This document shows, in pieces, positions 10,701 through 21,881 of a DNA stretch of 64,000 nt. The translations under genes and the position numbers were made by a program. Numbering within the stretch: position 1 is the stretch's first letter; the number at the start of each line of letters is the position of its first letter. The notes under the pieces were generated by a model. The model was not told the DNA's origin. It made no database searches and was given only the letters and a program-made list of their open reading frames with translations. Source of the stretch: Steromphala cineraria (Eukaryota; Mollusca; Gastropoda; Trochida; Trochidae); NCBI GenBank assembly GCA_916613615.1, contig OU744729.1, forward strand, positions 66,202,790-66,266,789. The letters are read 5' to 3'.

Positions 10701-13700
10701 TCTCTACATGCTTGGTACACCTTAAAGAACAGTTTTTGCCCATTTTCAATCAAAATATTGAAAGTCATGTTTTTGATGAAAAATGCAAAGCCTATATCTG
10801 TATAACCTGAATTCAGATTTTTCAATATATGTCAAAATAAAAGGTCTTAGAATTCAATTTGTGCGCATCTCTACATGCTCGCTACACCTTTACAAACAGT
10901 TTCTGCCCATTTTTAATCAAAATTTTGAAAATCATGTTTTTGGTCAAAAATGCAAAGCCTATATCTGTATAACCTGAATTCAGATTTTTCAATATACGTC
11001 AAAATAAAAGGTCTTAGAAATCAATTTGTGGGCATCTCTACATGCTCGCTACACCTTTACGGACAGTTTCTGCCCATTTTTAATCAAAATTTTGAAAGTC
11101 ATGTTTTTGGTAGAAAATGCAGTGGATGTCTGTGTAGGGTTCTCTCCCTTGTTCAATTAACACTGGTCATTTTAAGTGAAAATAAAAGGTCTTAAAAATC
11201 AGTTTTTGCAAATCTCTACATGCTTGGTACACCTTAAAGAACAGTTTCTGCCCATTTTCAATCAAAATATTGAAAGTTAGGTTTTTGATGAAAAATGCAA
11301 AGCCTATATCTGTATAACCTGAATTCAGGTTTTTCAATATACGTCTAAATAAAAGGTCTTAGAAATCAATTTGTGCGCATCTCTACATGCTCGCTACACC
11401 TTTACGAACAGTTCTGCCCATTTTTAATCAAAATTTTGAAAGTCATGTTTTTGGTGAAAAATGCAAAGCCTATATCTGTATAACCTGATTTCAGATTTTT
11501 CAATATGCGTCAAAATAAAAGGTCTTAGAAATCAATTTGTGCGCATCTCTACATGCTCGCTACACCTTTACGAACAGTTTCTGCCCATTTTTAATCAAAA
11601 TTTTGAAAGTCATGTTTTTGGTAGAAAATGCAGTGGATGTCTGTGTAGGGTTCTCTCCCTTGTTCAATTAACACTGGTCATTTTAAGTGAAAATAGAAGG
11701 TCTTAAAAATCAGTTTTTGCAAATTTCTACATGCTTGGTACACCTTAAAGAACAGTTTCTGCCCATTTTCAATCAAAACATTGAAAGTTATGTTTTTGAT
11801 GAAAAATGCAAAGCCTATATCTGTATAACCTGAATTCAGATTTTTCAATATACGTCAAAATAAAAGGTCTTAGAAATCAATTTGTGAGCATCTCTACATG
11901 CTCGCTACACCTTTACGAACAGTTTCTGCCCATTTTTAATCAAAATTTTGAAAGTCATGTTTTTGGTAGAAAATGCAGTGGATGTCTGTGTAGGGTTCTC
12001 TCCCTTGTTCAATTAACACTGGTCATTTTAAGTGAAAATAAAAGGTCTTAAAAATCAGTTTTTGCAAATCTCTACATGCTTGGTACACCTTTAAGAACAG
12101 TTTCTGCCCATTTTCAATCAAAATATTGAAAGTCATGTTTATGATGAAAAATGCAAAGCCTATATCTGTATAACCTGAATTCAGATTTTTCAATATACGT
12201 CTAAATAAAAGGTCTTAGAAATCAATTTGTGCGCATCTCTACATGCTCGCTACACCTTTACGAACAGTTTTGCCCATTTTTAATGAAAATTTTGAAAGTC
12301 ATGTTTTTGATGAAAAATGCAAAGCCTATATCTGTATAACCTGAATTCAGATTTTTCAATATACGTCAAAATAAAAGGTCTTAGAAATCAATTTGTGCGC
12401 ATCTCTACATGCTCGCTACACCTTAACAAATTGTTTCTGCCCATTTTTAATCAAAATTTTGAAAATCATGTTTTTGGTCAAAAATGCAAAGCCTATATCT
12501 GTATAACCTGAATTCAGATTTTTCAATATACGTCAAAATAAAAGGTCTTAGAAATCAATTTGTGGGCATCTCTACATGCTCGCTACACCTTTACGGACAG
12601 TTTCTGCCCATTTTTAATCAAAATTTTGAAAGTCATGTTTTTGGTAGAAAATGCAGTGGATGTCTGTGTAGGGTTCTCTCCCTTGTTCAATTAACACTGG
12701 TCATTTTAAGTGAAAATAAAAGGTCTTAAAAATCAGTTTTTGCAAATCTCTACATGCTTGGTACACCTTAAAGAACAGTTTCTGCCCATTTTCAATCAAA
12801 ATATTGAAAGTTAGGTTTTTGATGAAAAATGCAAAGCCTATATCTGTATAACCTGAATTCAGGTTTTTCAATATACGTCTAAATAAAAGGTCTTAGAAAT
12901 CAATTTGTGCGCATCTCTACATGCTCGCTACACCTTTACGAACAGTTCTGCCCATTTTTAATCAAAATTTTGAAAGTCATGTTTTTGGTGAAAAATGCAA
13001 AGCCTATATCTGTATAACCTGATTTCAGATTTTTCAATATGCGTCAAAATAAAAGGTCTTAGAAATCAATTTGTGCGCATCTCTACATGCTCGCTACACC
13101 TTTACGAACAGTTTCTGCCCATTTTTAATCAAAATTTTGAAAGTCATGTTTTTGGTAGAAAATGCAGTGGATGTCTGTGTAGGGTTCTCTCCCTTGTTCA
13201 ATTAACACTGGTCATTTTAAGTGAAAATAGAAGGTCTTAAAAATCAGTTTTTGCAAATTTCTACATGCTTGGTACACCTTAAAGAACAGTTTCTGCCCAT
13301 TTTCAATCAAAACATTGAAAGTTATGTTTTTGATGAAAAATGCAAAGCCTATATCTGTATAACCTGAATTCAGATTTTTCAATATACGTCAAAATAAAAG
13401 GTCTTAGAAATCAATTTGTGAGCATCTCTACATGCTCGCTACACCTTTACGAACAGTTTCTGCCCATTTTTAATCAAAATTTTGAAAGTCATGTTTTTGG
13501 TAGAAAATGCAGTGGATGTCTGTGTAGGGTTCTCTCCCTTGTTCAATTAACACTGGTCATTTTAAGTGAAAATAAAAGGTCTTAAAAATCAGTTTTTGCA
13601 AATCTCTACATGCTTGGTACACCTTTAAGAACAGTTTCTGCCCATTTTCAATCAAAATATTGAAAGTCATGTTTTTGATGAAAAATGCAAAGCCTATATC

Positions 13701-15186
13701 TGTATAACCTGAATTCAGATTTTTCAATATACGTCTAAATAAAAGGTCTTAGAAATCAATTTGTGCGCATCTCTACATGCTCGCTACACCTTTACGAACA
13801 GTTTCTGCCCATTTTTAATCAAAATTTTGAAAGTCTTTTTTTTTGGTAGAAAATGCAGTGGATGTCTGTGTAGGGTTCTCTCCCTTGTTCAATTAACACT
13901 GGTCATTTTAAGTGAAAATAGAAGGTCTTAAAAATCAGTTTTTGCAAATCTCTACATGCTTGGTACACATTTAAGAACAGTTTCTGCCCATTTTCAATCA
14001 AAATATTGAAAGTCATGTTTTTGATGAAAAATGCAAAGCCTATATCTGTATAACCTGAATTCAGATTTTTCAATATATGTCAAAATAAAAGGTCTTAGAA
14101 TTCAATTTGTGCGCATCTCTACATGCTCGCTACACCTTTACAAACAGTTTCTGCCCATTTTTAATCAAAATTTTGAAAATCATGTTTTTGGTCAAAAATG
14201 CAAAGCCTATATCTGTATAACCTGAATTCAGATTTTTCAATATACATCAAAATAAAAGGTCTTAGAAATCAATTTGTGCACATCTCTACATGCTCACTAC
14301 ACCTTTACGAACAGTTTCTGCCCATTTTTAATCAAAATTTTGAAAGTCATGTTTTTGGTAGAAAATGCAGTGGATGTCTGTGTAGGGTTCTCTCCCTTGT
14401 TCAATTAACACTGGTCATTTTAAGTGAAAATAAAAGGTCTTAAAAATCAGTTTTTGCAAATCTCTACATGCTTGGTACACCTTAAAGAACAGTTTCTGCC
14501 CATTTTCAATCAAAATATTGAAAGTTAGGTTTTTGATGAAAAATGCAAAGCCTATATCTGTATAACCTGAATTCAGGTTTTTCAATATACGTCTAAATAA
14601 AAGGTCTTAGAAATCAATTTGTGCGCATCTCTACATGCTCGCTACACCTTTACGAACAGTTCTGCCCATTTTTAATCAAAATTTTGAAAGTCATGTTTTT
14701 GGTGAAAAATGCAAAGCCTATATCTGTATAACCTGATTTCAGATTTTTCAATATGTGTCAAAATAAAAGGTCTTAGAAATCAATTTGTGCGCATCTCTAC
14801 ATGCTCGCTACACCTTTACGAACAGTTTCTGCCCATTTTTAATCAAAATTTTGAAAGTCATGTTTTTGGTAGAAAATGCAGTGGATGTCTGTGTAGGGTT
14901 CTCTCCCTTGTTCAATTAACACTGGTCGTTTTAAGTGAAAATAGAAGGTCTTAAAAATCAGTTTTTGCAAATTTCTACATGCTTGGTACACCTTTAAGAA
15001 CAGTTTCTGCCCATTTTCAATCAAAATATTGAAAGTCATGTTTTTGATGAAAAATGCAAAGCCTATATCTGTAAAACCTGAATTCAGATTTTTCAATATA
15101 CGTCTAAATAAAAGGTCTTAGAAATCAATTTGTGCGCATCTCTACATGCTCGCTACACCTTTACGAACAGTTTCTGCCCATTTTTA

Positions 15187-15294
15187 CATACATACATACA
15201 TGAAAACATTTGTATAGCGCTGATTCCAGCAACATTGTCACTGCTCAGCAGCGCTTTGAGTAAAGCTGCACAGAAAAGTCACATTCAATACATG
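15187..15294 (-). other. LINE 3' UTR and tetranucleotide tail
   Basis: There are 108 bp after the RT stop codon. Read on the minus strand, the region carries two AGCGCT-containing segments and ends in four ATGT repeats directly against the satellite. In L2/CR1-group elements a 3' stem-loop and a simple-repeat tail are recognised by the RT. The hairpin here is inferred, not folded. Confidence 0.75.
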
Positions 15295-17391
15295 TTACAG
15301 AGGGAATGCTTCTTGGAATAACCAAGTCTTCAGATGTGACTTGAAGCAGTCCAGGTCTTCAACAGATCTCAACTGAATGGGTAGTTTATTCCATAGGCAA
15401 GGTCCAGCAATTTGGAACGATCGATCGCCGTAGGTGCGAGATTTTGATGAAGGTAGTTTCAGGAGGCATTGATCTTCAGATCGCAGACTTCTGTTCGGTT
15501 GGTATTTTACCAACATGCTAGAGAGATATCCAGGTGCAAGATTGTTCAAACATTTATGAACTAGCAACAGTACTTTGTATTTAATTCTGTACTTCACCGG
15601 AAGCCAATGAAGCTCCTTCAGGACTGGCGTTATGTGTTCACGCCGTCTGGTACGAGACACGACACGTGCCGCCATGTTCTGAACTCGCTGTAGTGAACTG
15701 ACAGTATGTTGTGGAAGACCATACAATAGTGCATTGCAGTAGTCTATACGCGATAGAACAAGCGCACGGACAAGGGCAGATGCGGTACTTCTGTTTATAT
15801 ATTTCCTTATAAGACCGATGTTGCGTAGGTGGAAATATGATGACCTGCAAACCGTGTTGACATGGGAGTCCATGGACATGTTCGAATCAAACGTTACACC
15901 CAGGTTTCTGGCTTTCTGACTGGGGATGATGACATGACCGTCGATGTTGATTGCTTGGAGAGAGATGTGTTGTCTGAGGCGTTTCGGACTGATAACTAGA
16001 ACTTCGGTTTTGTCCCCATTCAGTTTTAGGAAATGTGACGTCATCCAAGATTTGATTCTACCAATGCAGGTCTCCATAGACAGAATGGAATCCACAACTG
16101 ACTGATTGTTCAAAGGTTGAAATGCAATATAGAGCTGCGTGTCATCAGCATAAAGGTGGAAACTGAGATTGAATGGCCGTATGATATCTCCCAGGGAAGA
16201 CGTGTATATGGTAAATAACAAGGGCCCCAAAACGGACCCCTGGGGTACACCATATTGAAGTTCTCTTGGGTCCGATGAATGATCGCCTATTACGACACAT
16301 TGGCTCCTGTTCGACAGATAGGATTTCACCCACTCTAATGCAACACCCGTGAGTCCAACCTTTGTCTTCAGTGTGTCAAGGAGAATTCCATGATCGACCG
16401 TGTCGAACGCGGCCGATAAATCAAGGAGGACTAAGATTGCAGCTCCGTTGTTGTCAAGAGTATGCAAAATGTCACCCTGTACCTTTAAGAGTGCCGTTTC
16501 CGTGCTATGAAAGGCACGATATGCAGATTGAAGGGGCTCTAAACACTGTTGTTCCGCGATATGCTCTTTTAATCTTGTTGCAACAACACGTTCTAAAAGC
16601 TTCGACACAAATGTCAAATTTGAAATAGGACGATAGTTTCGGAGTTGGTCTTTGTCAAGATTGGGCTTTTTCAAGAGAGGAGTTATTACCGCTTTCTTCA
16701 GAGATGCTGGTACACATCCTTCACCAAGTGAAGAGTTGATGACATGTGTTGTGAAGGGGACAGAGATATCAGGGATAGTTTTGAACAGCCACGTTGGCAT
16801 GACATCGAGACTGCACGACTTTGCAGGAGCAGCAATGATCATCTTATGTACTTCTTCTGTAGTTGCAGGTCGGAAAACTTCCAGAGGGACAATACCTGCC
16901 ACTATGGGTGGTGTCAATTGCGATGATATGTCACTCTCGAGACTAGTTCGTATCTTCTCTATTTTGTCCATGAAGAAATCCGAGAAGGTCGTGCACAATT
17001 CGGACAAAGATGGACAGGATGGCAGTTGCTTGCTTTTTTCTCTAAACAGAAGTTTGTTCGCCGCCCTGAAGACTTCTTTTTGAGTAGATGTCTTCTGAAT
17101 CGAGTCATTAAAGTGTTCCCGTTTGGCCTTATCTACAAGAGCAGAAACAACATTTCTCTGAGAGTTATGAAGTTGCCTGTGAATTACCAAGCCAGTCTTC
17201 CTCATCTGCTTTTCAAGGCGACGACGTTTACGCTTAGCTTCCCTAATACTGTCATTATACCAAGCAGCATTAGTGTGAACTGTGATAGTACAAGTCTTTT
17301 CTGGTGCATAAGTGTTGGCAAAGTCTTGTACTCTCACGTTGTATAAATCAACGGTTTCAGCAGCGGGAAGAGTTTCAACGTCAGTGATCAG
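15295..17391 (-). CDS. LINE ORF2 fragment: reverse transcriptase and C-terminal domain, 5'-truncated
   Basis: This frame encodes the reverse transcriptase of a non-LTR retrotransposon, which copies element RNA into DNA at a nicked target. It is open from the truncation point (17391) to TAA at 15295-15297, 698 codons, with no internal stop. The first in-frame GTG at 17337 is not a biological start, because the upstream coding region is missing. Numbered from that GTG, the sequence shows the linker that normally follows the endonuclease (residues 25-50, AWYNDS and a basic stretch), RT motifs with YRPISN (235-240), a catalytic Asp in LLDLSAAFD (D306), PQGSVLGP (365-372), YADD (396-399) and the conserved L2/CR1-type C-terminal region (HWLPV near 577, LWNKLP near 648). 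No endonuclease domain remains, so self-mobilisation is not expected. The clade call (L2/CR1 versus other jockey-group LINEs) is by motif style only. Confidence 0.9.
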   Translation of the reverse strand: MITDVETLPAAETVDLYNVRVQDFANTYAPEKTCTITVHTNAAWYNDSIREAKRKRRRLEKQMRKTGLVIHRQLHNSQRNVVSALVDKAKREHFNDSIQKTSTQKEVFRAANKLLFREKSKQLPSCPSLSELCTTFSDFFMDKIEKIRTSLESDISSQLTPPIVAGIVPLEVFRPATTEEVHKMIIAAPAKSCSLDVMPTWLFKTIPDISVPFTTHVINSSLGEGCVPASLKKAVITPLLKKPNLDKDQLRNYRPISNLTFVSKLLERVVATRLKEHIAEQQCLEPLQSAYRAFHSTETALLKVQGDILHTLDNNGAAILVLLDLSAAFDTVDHGILLDTLKTKVGLTGVALEWVKSYLSNRSQCVVIGDHSSDPRELQYGVPQGSVLGPLLFTIYTSSLGDIIRPFNLSFHLYADDTQLYIAFQPLNNQSVVDSILSMETCIGRIKSWMTSHFLKLNGDKTEVLVISPKRLRQHISLQAINIDGHVIIPSQKARNLGVTFDSNMSMDSHVNTVCRSSYFHLRNIGLIRKYINRSTASALVRALVLSRIDYCNALLYGLPQHTVSSLQRVQNMAARVVSRTRRREHITPVLKELHWLPVKYRIKYKVLLLVHKCLNNLAPGYLSSMLVKYQPNRSLRSEDQCLLKLPSSKSRTYGDRSFQIAGPCLWNKLPIQLRSVEDLDCFKSHLKTWLFQEAFPL

Positions 17392-20300
17392 TTAATCAAA
17401 ATTTTGAAAGTCTTTTTTTTTGGTAGAAAATGCAGTGGATGTCTGTGTAGGGTTCTCTCCCTTGTTCAATTAACACTGGTCATTTTAAGTGAAAATAGAA
17501 GGTCTTAAAAATCAGTTTTTGCAAATCTCTACATGCTTGGTACACCTTTAAGAACAGTTTCTGCCCATTTTTAATCAAAATTTTGAAAGTCATGTTTTTG
17601 GTGAAAAATGCAAAGCCTATATCTGTATAACATGAATTCAGATTTTTCAATATACGTCAAAATAAAAGGTCTTAGAAATCAATTTGTGCACATCTCTACA
17701 TGCTCGCTACACCTTTACGAACAGTTTCTGCCCATTTTCAATCAAAATATTGAAAGTCATGTTTTTGGTGAAAAATGCAAAGCCTATATCTGTATAACCT
17801 GAATTAAGATTTTTCAATATACGTCAAAATAAAAGGTCTTAGAAATCAATTTGTGCACATCTCTACATGCTCGCTACACCTTTACGAACAGTTTCTGCCC
17901 ATTTTTAATAAAAATTTTGAAAGTCATGTTTTTGGTAGAAAATGCAGTGGATGTCTGTGTAGGGTTCTCTCCCTTGTTCAATTAACACTGGTCATTTTAA
18001 GTGAAAATAAAAGGTCTTAAAAATCAGTTTTTGCAAATCTCTACATGCTTGGTACACCTTAAAGAACAGTTTCTGCCCATTTTCAATCAAAATATTGAAA
18101 GTTATGTTTTTGATGAAAAATGCAAAGCCTATATCTGTATAACCTGAATTCAGATTTTTCAATATACGTCAAAATAAAAGGTCTTAGAATTCAATTTGTG
18201 AGCATCTCTTCATGCTCGCTACACCTTTACGAAGAGTTTCTGCCCATTTTTAATCAAAATTTTGAAAGTCATGTTTTTGGTAGAAAATGCAGTGGATGTC
18301 TGTGTAGGGTTCTCTCCCTTCTTCAATTAACACTGGTCATTTTAAGTGAAAATAAAAGGTCTTAAAAATCAGTTTTTGCAAATCTCTACATGCTTGGTAC
18401 ACCTTAAAGAACAGTTTCTGCCCATTTTCAATCAAAATATTGAAAGTCATGTTTTTGATGAAAAATGCAAAGCCTATATCTGTATAACCTGAATTCAGAT
18501 TTTTCAATATACGTCAAAATAAAAGGTCTTAGAAATCAATTTGTGCGCATCTCTACATGCTCGCTACACCTTTACGAACAGTTTCTGCCCATTTTTAATC
18601 AAAATTTTGAAAGTCATGTTTTTGGTAGAAAATGCAGTGGATGTCTGTGTAGGGTTCTCTCCCTTGTTCAATTAACACTGGTCATTTTAAGTGAAAATAG
18701 AAGGTCTTAAAAATCAGTTTTTGCAAATCTCTACATGCTTGGTACACCTTTAAGAACAGTTTCTGCCCATTTTCAATCAAAATATTGAAAGTCACGTTTT
18801 TGATGAAAAATGCAAAGCCTATATCTGTATAACCTGAATTCAGATTTTTCAATATACGTCAAAATAAAAGGTCTTAGAAATCAATTTGTGCGCATCTCTA
18901 CATGCTCGCTACACCTTAAAGAACAGTTTCTGCCCATTTTTAATCAAAATTTTGAAAGTCATGTTTTTGGTGAAAAATGCAAAGCCTATATCTGTATAAC
19001 CTGAATTAAGATTTTTCAATATACGTCAAAATAAAAGGTCTTAGAAATCAATTTGTGCACATCTCTACATGCTCGCTACACCTTTACGAACAGTTTCTGC
19101 CCATTTTTAATAAAAAATTTGAAAGTCATGTTTTTGGTAGAAAATGCAGTGGATGTCTGTGTAGGGTTCTCTCCCTTGTTCAATTAACACTGGTCATTTT
19201 AAGTGAAAATAAAAGGTCTTAAAAATCAGTTTTTGCAAATCTCTACATGCTTGGTACACCTTAAAGAACAGTTTCTGCCCATTTTCAATCAAAATATTGA
19301 AAGTTATGTTTTTGATGAAAAATGCAAAGCCTATATCTGTATAACCTGAATTCAGATTTTTCAATATACGTCAAAATAAAAGGTCTTAGAAATCTATTTG
19401 TGAGCATCTCTACATGCTCGCTACACCTTTACGAAGAGTTTCTGCCCATTTTTAATCAAAATTTTGAAAGTCATGTTTTTGGTAGAAAATGCAGTGGATG
19501 TCTGTGTAGGGTTCTCTCCCTTCTTCAATTAACACTGGTCATTTTAAGTGAAAATAAAAGGTCTTAAAAATCAGTTTTTGCAAATCTCTACATGCTTGGT
19601 ACACCTTAAAGAACAGTTTCTGCCCATTTTCAATCAAAATATTGAAAGTCATGTTTTTGATGAAAAATGCAAAGCCTATATCTGTATAACCTGAATTCAG
19701 ATTTTTCAATATACGTCAAAATAAAAGGTCTTAGAAATCAATTTGTGCGCATCTCTACATGCTCGCTACACCTTAAAGAACAGTTTCTGCCCATTTTTAA
19801 TCAAAATTTTGAAAGTCATGTTTTTGGTGAAAAATGCAAAGCCTATATCTGTATAACCTGAATTAAGATTTTTCAATATACGTCAAAATAAAAGGTCTTA
19901 GAAATCAATTTGTGCACATCTCTACATGCTCGCTACACCTTTACGAACAGTTTCTGCCCATTTTTAATCAAAATTTTGAAAGTCATGTTTTTGGTAGAAA
20001 ATGCAGTGGATGTCTGTGTAGGGTTCTCTCCCTTGTTCAATTAACACTGGTCATTTTAAGTGAAAATAAAAGGTCTTAAAAATCAGTTTTTGCAAATCTC
20101 TACATGCTTGGTACACCTTAAAGAACAGTTTCTGCCCATTTTCAATCAAAATATTGAAAGTTATGTTTTTGATGAAAAATGCAAAGCCTATATCTGTATA
20201 ACCTGAATTCAGATTTTTCAATATACGTCAAAATAAAAGGTCTTAGAAATCTATTTGTGAGCATCTCTACATGCTCGCTACACCTTTACGAAGAGTTTCT

Positions 20301-21881
20301 GCCCATTTTTAATCAAAATTTTGAAAGTCATGTTTTTGGTAGAAAATGCAGTGGATGTCTGTGTAGGGTTCTCTCCCTTCTTCAATTAACACTGGTCATT
20401 TTAAGTGAAAATAAAAGGTCTTAAAAATCAGTTTTTGCAAATCTCTACATGCTTGGTACACCTTAAAGAACAGTTTCTGCCCATTTTCAATCAAAATATT
20501 GAAAGTCATGTTTTTGATGAAAAATGCAAAGCCTATATCTGTATAACCTGAATTCAGATTTTTCAATATACGTCAAAATAAAAATGTCTTAGAAATCAAT
20601 TTGTGCGCATCTCTACATGCTCGCTACACCTTTACGAAGAGTTTCTGCCCATTTTTAATCAAAATTTTGAAAGTCATGTTTTTGGTAGAAAATGCAGTGG
20701 ATGTCTGTGTAGGGTTCTCTCCCTTGTTCAATTAACACTGGTCATTTTAAGTGAAAATAGAAGGTCTTAAAAATCAGTTTTTGCAAATCTCTACATGCTT
20801 GGTACACCTTTAAGAACAGTTTCTGCCCATTTTCAATCAAAATATTGAAAGTCATGTTTTTGATGAAAAATGCAAAGCCTATATCTGTAAAACCTGAATA
20901 CATATTTTTCAATATACGTCAAAATAAAAGGTCTTAGAAATCAATTTGTGCACATCTCTACATGCTCGCTACACCTTTACGAACAGTTTCTGCCCATTTT
21001 TAATCAAAATTTTGAAAGTTATGTTTTTGGTGAAAAATGCAAAGCCTATATCTGTATAACATGAATTCAGATTTTTCAATATACATCAAAATAAAAGGTC
21101 TTTGAAATCAATTTGTGCACATCTCTACATGCTCGCTACACCTTTACGAACAGTTTCTGCCCATTTTCAATCAAAACATTGAAAGTTAGGTTTTTGATGA
21201 AAAATGCAAAGCCTATATCTGTATAACCTGAATTAAGATTTTTCAATATATGTCTAAATAAAAGGTCTTAGAAATCAATTTGTGCGCATCTCTACATGCT
21301 CGCTACACCTTTACGAACAGTTCTGCCCATTTTTAATCAAAATTTTGAAAGTCATGTTTTTGGTGAAAAATGCAAAGCCTATATCTGTATAACCTGAATT
21401 CAGATTTTTCAATATGCGTCAAAATAAAAGGTCTTAGAAATCAATTTGTGCGCATCTCTACATGCTCGCTACACCTTTACGAACAGTTTCTGCCCATTTT
21501 TAATCAAAATTTTGAAAGTCATGTTTTTGGTAGAAAATGCAGTGGATGTCTGTGTAGGGTTCTCTCCCTTGTTCAATTAACACTGGTCATTTTAAGTGAA
21601 AATAGAAGGTCTTAAAAATCAGTTTTTGCAAATTTCTACATGCTTGGTACACCTTAAAGAACAGTTTCTGCCCATTTTCAATCAAAACATTGAAAGTCAT
21701 GTTTTTGATGAAAAATGCAAAGCCTATATCTGTATAACCTGAATTCAGATTTTTCAATATACGTCAAAATAAAAAGTCTTAGAATTCAATTTGTGCACAT
21801 CTCTACATGCTCGCTACACCTTTACGAACAGTTTCTGCCCAATTTTAATCAAAATTTTGAAAGTCATGTTTTTGGTAAAAA

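Larger units (their letters stand above)
1..15186 (+). repeat. Satellite 1 array, left block (A/B monomers, 167/178 bp)
   Basis: This is an uninterrupted head-to-tail satellite in which every monomer reads in the same orientation. Type A monomers (167 bp) begin atgcaaagcctatatctg and type B (178 bp) begin atgcagtggatgtctgtg. The recurring spacings are 345 bp (A+B), 512 bp (A+A+B), and 511 bp where an A copy has lost one base (cagttctgccc or cagttttgccc). Variants typical of this block are an acaaattg form in the A module (near 800, 2330, 3360, 6265, 7300, 10035 and 12425) and the paired forms aacattgaaagttatg and gtgagcatc. The block ends inside an A monomer at the LINE insertion. The window starts mid-monomer, so the array continues leftwards. 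No gene is visible. Confidence 0.97.
15187..17391 (-). mobile_element. 5'-truncated non-LTR retrotransposon (L2/CR1-like LINE) inserted in satellite 1
   Basis: The satellite is cut between cccattttta and taatcaaaa by about 2.2 kb of clearly different, more GC-balanced sequence. The element reads on the minus strand. Its 3' end, at the low-coordinate side, is a short (ATGT)n tail preceded by a GCGCT-containing 3' UTR, as in L2/CR1-type elements that end in short tandem repeats rather than long poly(A). Its 5' end is truncated inside the reading frame, with no 5' UTR, ORF1 or endonuclease domain. A 3-bp duplication (tta at 15184-15186 and 17392-17394) is possible but too short to be secure. The A monomer resumes in phase after the element. 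Confidence 0.92.

Noticed and set aside
1..15186. CRISPR-like array (regular repeats)
   Set aside because: Repeats are 167-178 bp, contiguous and without unique spacers, and no cas genes are present. This is satellite DNA.
16652..17083. 143-codon plus-strand frame inside the LINE
   Set aside because: It is an antisense shadow of the reverse transcriptase frame with no recognisable domain. The same holds for the other plus-strand frames at 16362-17346.
15295..17391. Retron, group II intron or diversity-generating RT
   Set aside because: The RT has the LINE motif set with an L2/CR1-type C-terminal region, lies in eukaryotic satellite DNA, and has no template/variable repeat pair or intron RNA.
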